This document shows, piece after piece, positions 6,996 to 9,637 of a stretch of 9,637 nucleotides of DNA. Location of the stretch: the NCBI GenBank assembly GCA_036260395.1, contig DASZZY010000006.1:1-9637 (forward strand), read 5' to 3'. The notes under the pieces are model-generated. The model made no database searches and had not been told where the DNA came from. It saw only the letters and a program-made list of their open reading frames with translations. This stretch comes from DASZZY01 sp036260395 (GTDB taxonomy: Bacteria > Actinomycetota > UBA4738 > CALAEC01). The position numbers and the translations under genes are program-made. Each line of letters starts with the position of its first letter. Within the stretch, counting starts at the first letter, position 1.

Positions 6996-7300
6996 CGCGG
7001 CGATGGCATCGAGCTCCCGCTGCCGGCCGACCAGCGGCCATTCGGCAACGCGCCGTGGCGGGGGCGGCCCGGCGCCGGTGTCCGAGGTCCGCTTCGTGCT
7101 GATTCCTGTTCGCCTTCCGGGTGGACGCTTCTGGCGGTCGGCGAGGTCGCCGGAGCGTTTCGCTTACCGGGCGGGTATCACCGACGGTACACCACTGCCC
7201 GGCGCCTGGAACAGGGGCAATCCGGGCGTGGTGGAGGGGGCTCGCCGGATCGACCCACAACGGCGAGGTCCCCTTGCCACATGTCTTGCGACATCGCGTG
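6996..7300 (-). other. Region between tRNA-Ser and the LAL gene, including unclaimed in-frame ATPase codons
   Basis: 305 bases without a called gene. Bases 6996-7163 are open in the LAL frame; only the first part (to about 7040) looks conserved, encoding LVGRQREL and flanking residues. The rest is Arg/Pro/Gly-rich and probably untranslated. Bases 7167-7300 hold the tRNA 3' flank with a short hairpin (ATGTC-TTGC-GACAT, 7281-7294) and no T-run. I see no convincing promoter for the LAL gene here. Confidence 0.45.
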
Positions 7301-7387
7301 CGGGGGGACTGGGATTCGAACCCAGGAGGCCCCGAGGGGCCTAGCGGCTTTCAAGACCGCCCCGTTCGTCCGCTCCGGCATCCCCCG
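7301..7387 (-). tRNA. tRNA-Ser, anticodon UGA
   Basis: 87-base class II tRNA read on the minus strand. The anticodon stem-loop is GCGGT-CTTGAAA-GCCGC with TGA complementary to 7351-7353. The long variable arm is AGGCCCC/GGGGCCT with a tiny loop. The T arm is CTGGG-TTCGAAT-CCCAG. U8, G9, A14 and G15 are all in place, which fixes the acceptor as CGGGGGA against TCCCCCC, with G73. Six of seven acceptor pairs form, but position 1 is C opposite C72. CCA is not fully encoded (GCAC follows). It would decode UCA and, by wobble, other UCN serine codons. The seryl-tRNA synthetase gene lies less than 1 kb away. Confidence 0.93.
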
Positions 7388-7392
7388 GACCG

Positions 7393-7398
7393 AGTGTA
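7393..7398 (-). promoter_or_regulatory. Possible -10 element of the tRNA-Ser gene
   Basis: TACACT on the minus strand lies 5 bases before the tRNA 5' end and fits the loose TAnnnT -10 of high-GC bacteria. No good -35 is found 16-18 bases upstream. The distance implies a very short or absent 5' leader. Weak call. Confidence 0.25.
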
Positions 7399-7456
7399 GC
7401 CGACGGCACCCGGTTGCCCGTGGCGAAGCGAGCAAGCGGCGTGGGAGGGTAGCCCC

Positions 7457-8188
7457 GTGGAGGAGGCCGTCCGGATCGAGGTCGACGGGCTCGTGCTGGC
7501 CGGGACCGGCGAGCACCGCGACTACCTCGAGCGGGTCCGGCACCGCCGCCGCGAGGCCCTCATGGCGAACCTCCTCCGCGACGCGGCGGCCCCGGGCATG
7601 ACCGTGGTGGATGTCGGCGCGTTCCTTGGGTACTTCAGTCTGGTGGCCGCGCTGGAGGTCGGCCCGGGGGGCCGCGTGCTCGCGTTCGAGCCGGACCCCA
7701 GGGACTTCCCGTGGCTGGAGCGCAACGTCGCCCTGAACGGGATGGGCGACCGTATCACGCCGCTGCTGCGCGCGGCCGTCGACCGCCAGGGGACCACCCG
7801 GCTGTTCCTGGCGGAGGGGGACCAGAGCCAGACCAGCATCTACCCCGGCGAGAACCGCGATCAGGGGATCGAGGTTGCCTGCACGAGCGTGGATGTCGAG
7901 CTCGGCGGGGAGCCGGCCGGCCTCATCAAGATCGACGTCGAAGGGGCGGAGCTGCGCGCCCTCCGGGGGATGGAGCGAACGCTGGAGGCGGCCGGCCGCG
8001 ACGTGACGCTGTTCGTCGAGTGGAACCCGGGCGCGCTGCTGGATGCCGGCGAGCCTCCGGACGCCGTGCCGCGGCGGCTCGAGGAGCTCGGCTTCAAGGT
8101 CCGGATGATCGACGAGGAGCAGCGGACGCTCCGGGCGCCCGGACCGTTCCGCGGCGCCTACGCCAACCTCTACTGCACCCGCCGGTAA
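7457..8188 (+). CDS. FkbM-family SAM-dependent methyltransferase
   Basis: 243 residues. A Rossmann-type methyltransferase of the FkbM family (PF05050): SAM-binding motif I VVDVGAFLGYFS (50-61), motif II FEPDP (77-81), ERNVALNG (88-95), and the family hallmark LIKIDVEGAELRALRGM (156-172), followed by FVEWNPGALL. Members O-methylate hydroxyls of polyketides, glycans or lipids; nothing here reveals the acceptor. Start: GTG at 7457 after GGAGGG at about 8 bases. No signal peptide or membrane segment, so cytoplasmic. It is divergent from tRNA-Ser (69-base gap) and convergent with serS (15-base gap), so it appears to be transcribed alone. A free-standing FkbM gene without glycan or polyketide genes nearby gives no pathway clue. 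Confidence 0.9.
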   Translation: MEEAVRIEVDGLVLAGTGEHRDYLERVRHRRREALMANLLRDAAAPGMTVVDVGAFLGYFSLVAALEVGPGGRVLAFEPDPRDFPWLERNVALNGMGDRITPLLRAAVDRQGTTRLFLAEGDQSQTSIYPGENRDQGIEVACTSVDVELGGEPAGLIKIDVEGAELRALRGMERTLEAAGRDVTLFVEWNPGALLDAGEPPDAVPRRLEELGFKVRMIDEEQRTLRAPGPFRGAYANLYCTRR

Positions 8189-8203
8189 GGCCGGCAGCCC
8201 GCC

Positions 8204-9478
8204 TCAGCTCCGGGGCGCGAGGGCGCGCATACGGTCGGGGAGGTACGGATGCAGGACTTCCGGGACCGCGACCGACCCGTCCTCGCGCTGGTGGTTCTCG
8301 AGGATCGCGATCAGCGTTCGGCCCACCGCGCAGGCGGTGCCGTTCAGCGTGTGGACGGGCCGGTTCTCCTCCGCGAGCCGCACCCGGCACTCCAGGCGCC
8401 GGGCCTGGTAATCGGTGGTATTCGACGTCGAGGTGAGCTCCCGGTAGCGCCCCTGCCCCGGGAGCCACACCTCGAGGTCGTACTTCTTGGCCGCCGATGC
8501 GCCCAGCTCGCCGGTGCACACGTTCACCACCCGGTACGGGAGCCCGAGTGCGCCGACGATCTCCTCCTGGTGGGCCAGCATCAGCTCGTGCTCGTCCCAT
8601 GACGCCCCCGGGGCCACGAACGAGAACATCTCGACCTTGTCGAACTGGTGGACGCGGAAGATCCCCCGGACGTCCTTCCCGTACGTGCCCGCCTCCCGGC
8701 GGAAGCACGTCGAGTAGCCGACGTAGCGGAGCGGGAGGTCGGCCGGGTCGAGGATCTCCCGCTGGTGGAGGGCCGCCAGCGGCACCTCCGACGTCCCCAC
8801 CAGGTAGAGGTCGTCATCGCGGGTCACGTAGATCTGGGCCTCGTCGCCCGGGAGGAACCCGGTGCCGAACATGGCGTCCTCCCGGACCAGCACCGGCGGG
8901 ACCACCGGGACGAACCCCTTCGCCACCAGCAGATCCAGGCAGAAGCGGACCAGCGCCCACTGGAGGAGGACGGCATCGCCGAGGAGGTACGCGAACCGGG
9001 CCCCGGAGACCTTGGCGGCCCGCTCCAGGTCGATCACCCGAAGCCGCTCGCCGAGCTCGACGTGGTCCCGGGGCTCGAAGCCGAACGACGGCCGCTCGCC
9101 CACCTCGCGGAGGACCTCGTTCTCCTCGTCGCTCTCGCCCACGGGGACCGAGCCGTGGGGGACGTTGGGGAGCCGGGCCAGCAGGCCCCCGAGCTCCTCG
9201 GCGGCGTCGGCCAGGCGCGGTTCGAGCTGCTTCAGGCGGTCGGAGACGTCCCGGACGGAGGCGATCAGCCGGTCCCGCTCGTCGCCGGCCGCCGAACCCA
9301 CAGCCTTCGACACCCGGTTCTGCTCGGCGCGGAGCTCCTCGACCGCGGCCGTGAGGCTCCGCCGCTCCCGGTCCGCCTCGAGCACCCGGTCGATGTCGCG
9401 GGCGTGGGCCTCGGAACGCCGGGCCAGGCCGGCCCGGAACGCGTCGGGATCCTCGCGGATCGCCTTGAGGTCCAGCAC
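8204..9478 (-). CDS. serS: Seryl-tRNA synthetase
   Basis: 424 residues, the normal bacterial length. It charges tRNA-Ser (and tRNA-Sec where present) with serine in the cytoplasm. The N-terminus is typical (LDLKAIREDPDAF), followed by a long charged antiparallel coiled coil (about 27-100) that grips the tRNA long variable arm. Class II motifs: serine-binding VGTSEVPL (227-234, the TxE signature), motif 2 CFRREAG (258-264) continuing to GIFRVHQFDKVE, and motif 3 LNGTACAVGRTLIAILEN (378-395) with Arg387. All catalytic signatures look intact. Start: GTG at 9478, whose G is shared with the TAG stop of the upstream gene (TAGTG), implying coupled translation. Only a weak G-rich ribosome site precedes it. 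The open frame extends further up, but that stretch is the upstream gene read out of frame. Convergent with the FkbM gene. Confidence 0.97.
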   Translation of the reverse strand: MLDLKAIREDPDAFRAGLARRSEAHARDIDRVLEADRERRSLTAAVEELRAEQNRVSKAVGSAAGDERDRLIASVRDVSDRLKQLEPRLADAAEELGGLLARLPNVPHGSVPVGESDEENEVLREVGERPSFGFEPRDHVELGERLRVIDLERAAKVSGARFAYLLGDAVLLQWALVRFCLDLLVAKGFVPVVPPVLVREDAMFGTGFLPGDEAQIYVTRDDDLYLVGTSEVPLAALHQREILDPADLPLRYVGYSTCFRREAGTYGKDVRGIFRVHQFDKVEMFSFVAPGASWDEHELMLAHQEEIVGALGLPYRVVNVCTGELGASAAKKYDLEVWLPGQGRYRELTSTSNTTDYQARRLECRVRLAEENRPVHTLNGTACAVGRTLIAILENHQREDGSVAVPEVLHPYLPDRMRALAPRS

Positions 9479-9637
9479 TACGCGCCCCGGCGGAGCCCGC
9501 GGCGGCCACCGCCGGCCCCGTCGGTGACCTCGGCCGGCCCGGCCCCCGCGGACATGGCCCGCTGGATGGCCTCCTGCTCCTCGGCCGTGAGGTTGTGCTG
9601 CGAGGCGGCGCCGGCCACCGGCTTGGCGTAGCACCGG
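9478..9637 (-). CDS. C-terminal end of an unidentified protein upstream of serS (runs off right edge)
   Basis: The last 52 residues of an open frame end with TAG at 9478-9480, overlapping the serS GTG by one base. The visible tail reads CYAKPVAGAASQHNLTAEEQ, then EAIQRAMSAGAGPAEVTDGA, and ends in a Gly/Arg-rich GGGRRGLRRGA. It is a short amphipathic helix followed by a disordered, basic end. I do not recognise the family. The frame is supported by the precise stop/start overlap with serS and by ordinary residues where the serS-frame reading is Arg/Gly-rich noise. Probably first in an operon with serS. Confidence 0.55.
   Translation of the reverse strand, partial: RCYAKPVAGAASQHNLTAEEQEAIQRAMSAGAGPAEVTDGAGGGRRGLRRGA

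Noticed and set aside
7138..7152. Near-palindrome CGGCGA-GG-TCGCCG as an operator for the LAL gene
   Set aside because: The arms are simple GC-rich sequence read through in the LAL frame, and part of the same string recurs at 7261 by composition. There is no promoter context.
7281..7294. ATGTC-TTGC-GACAT hairpin downstream of tRNA-Ser as a terminator
   Set aside because: It has a 5 bp stem, no T-run and is mostly AT-pairing. It may be a processing feature, but termination is not supported.
4356..7601. A plus-strand open frame of about 1081 codons running antisense to the LAL gene and across the tRNA
   Set aside because: It is Gly/Arg/Pro-rich with no domain motif, and it crosses a clear tRNA gene. 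The minus strand here encodes an unmistakable ATPase-HTH regulator.
8181..8195. GCCGG-TAAGG-CCGGC stem across the FkbM stop as a bidirectional terminator
   Set aside because: The stem is only 5 bp, has no T-run on either strand, and short GC stems are expected by chance at this base composition.
9479..9634. Extending serS upstream to the start of its open frame
   Set aside because: The extra residues are Arg/Gly-rich noise, whereas another frame there reads normally and stops exactly at the serS GTG. The protein at 9478 has the standard family N-terminus.

Overview
The window is high-GC, compactly coded DNA. The family mix points to an actinobacterium or actinobacterium-like lineage: a LAL-type LuxR regulator, a secreted CocE-type hydrolase, a bacterial lysyl-oxidase-like protein, frequent GTG starts, and tRNA-Ser without an encoded CCA. 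This is inferred from content; no taxonomic marker was compared. No mobile element, CRISPR array or integrase is visible, and the long open frames antisense to the real genes are shadows of GC-rich codon usage.

Left part (1-4340, all minus strand). A small helical protein of 84 residues (4033-4287) is followed by three genes for exported proteins. They are a CocE/NonD (X-Pro dipeptidyl-peptidase-like) hydrolase (1925-3901), a lysyl-oxidase-like copper amine oxidase (497-1894), and the N-terminus of a gamma-glutamyltranspeptidase that runs off the left edge (1-419). The last three lie 30 and 77 bases apart and look like one operon for extracellular peptide or amine chemistry. Each has its own signal peptide. 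A GC-rich hairpin lies in the oxidase/transpeptidase gap. A 131-base leader with a 12-codon reading frame and two small inverted repeats precedes the hydrolase.

Middle (4341-7300). A LAL-family LuxR regulator with an N-terminal P-loop ATPase and a C-terminal HTH (4386-6995, minus) lies directly upstream of the small-protein gene. The 98-base gap between them holds a perfect 8-3-8 palindrome (4322-4340), a plausible operator. The conserved ATPase N-terminus of the regulator is encoded upstream of its first usable start codon.

Right part (7301-9637). A tRNA-Ser(UGA) gene (minus) has a C-C clash at the first acceptor pair. An FkbM-type methyltransferase (plus) is divergent from it, and seryl-tRNA synthetase serS (minus) converges on the methyltransferase. 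serS is translationally coupled to an unidentified gene entering from the right edge. A serine tRNA and its synthetase therefore sit within 1 kb of each other.

Working model (inference): the LAL regulator binds the palindrome and controls the small-protein gene and possibly the exported hydrolase/oxidase/transpeptidase set, while the right part is housekeeping translation plus one methyltransferase.
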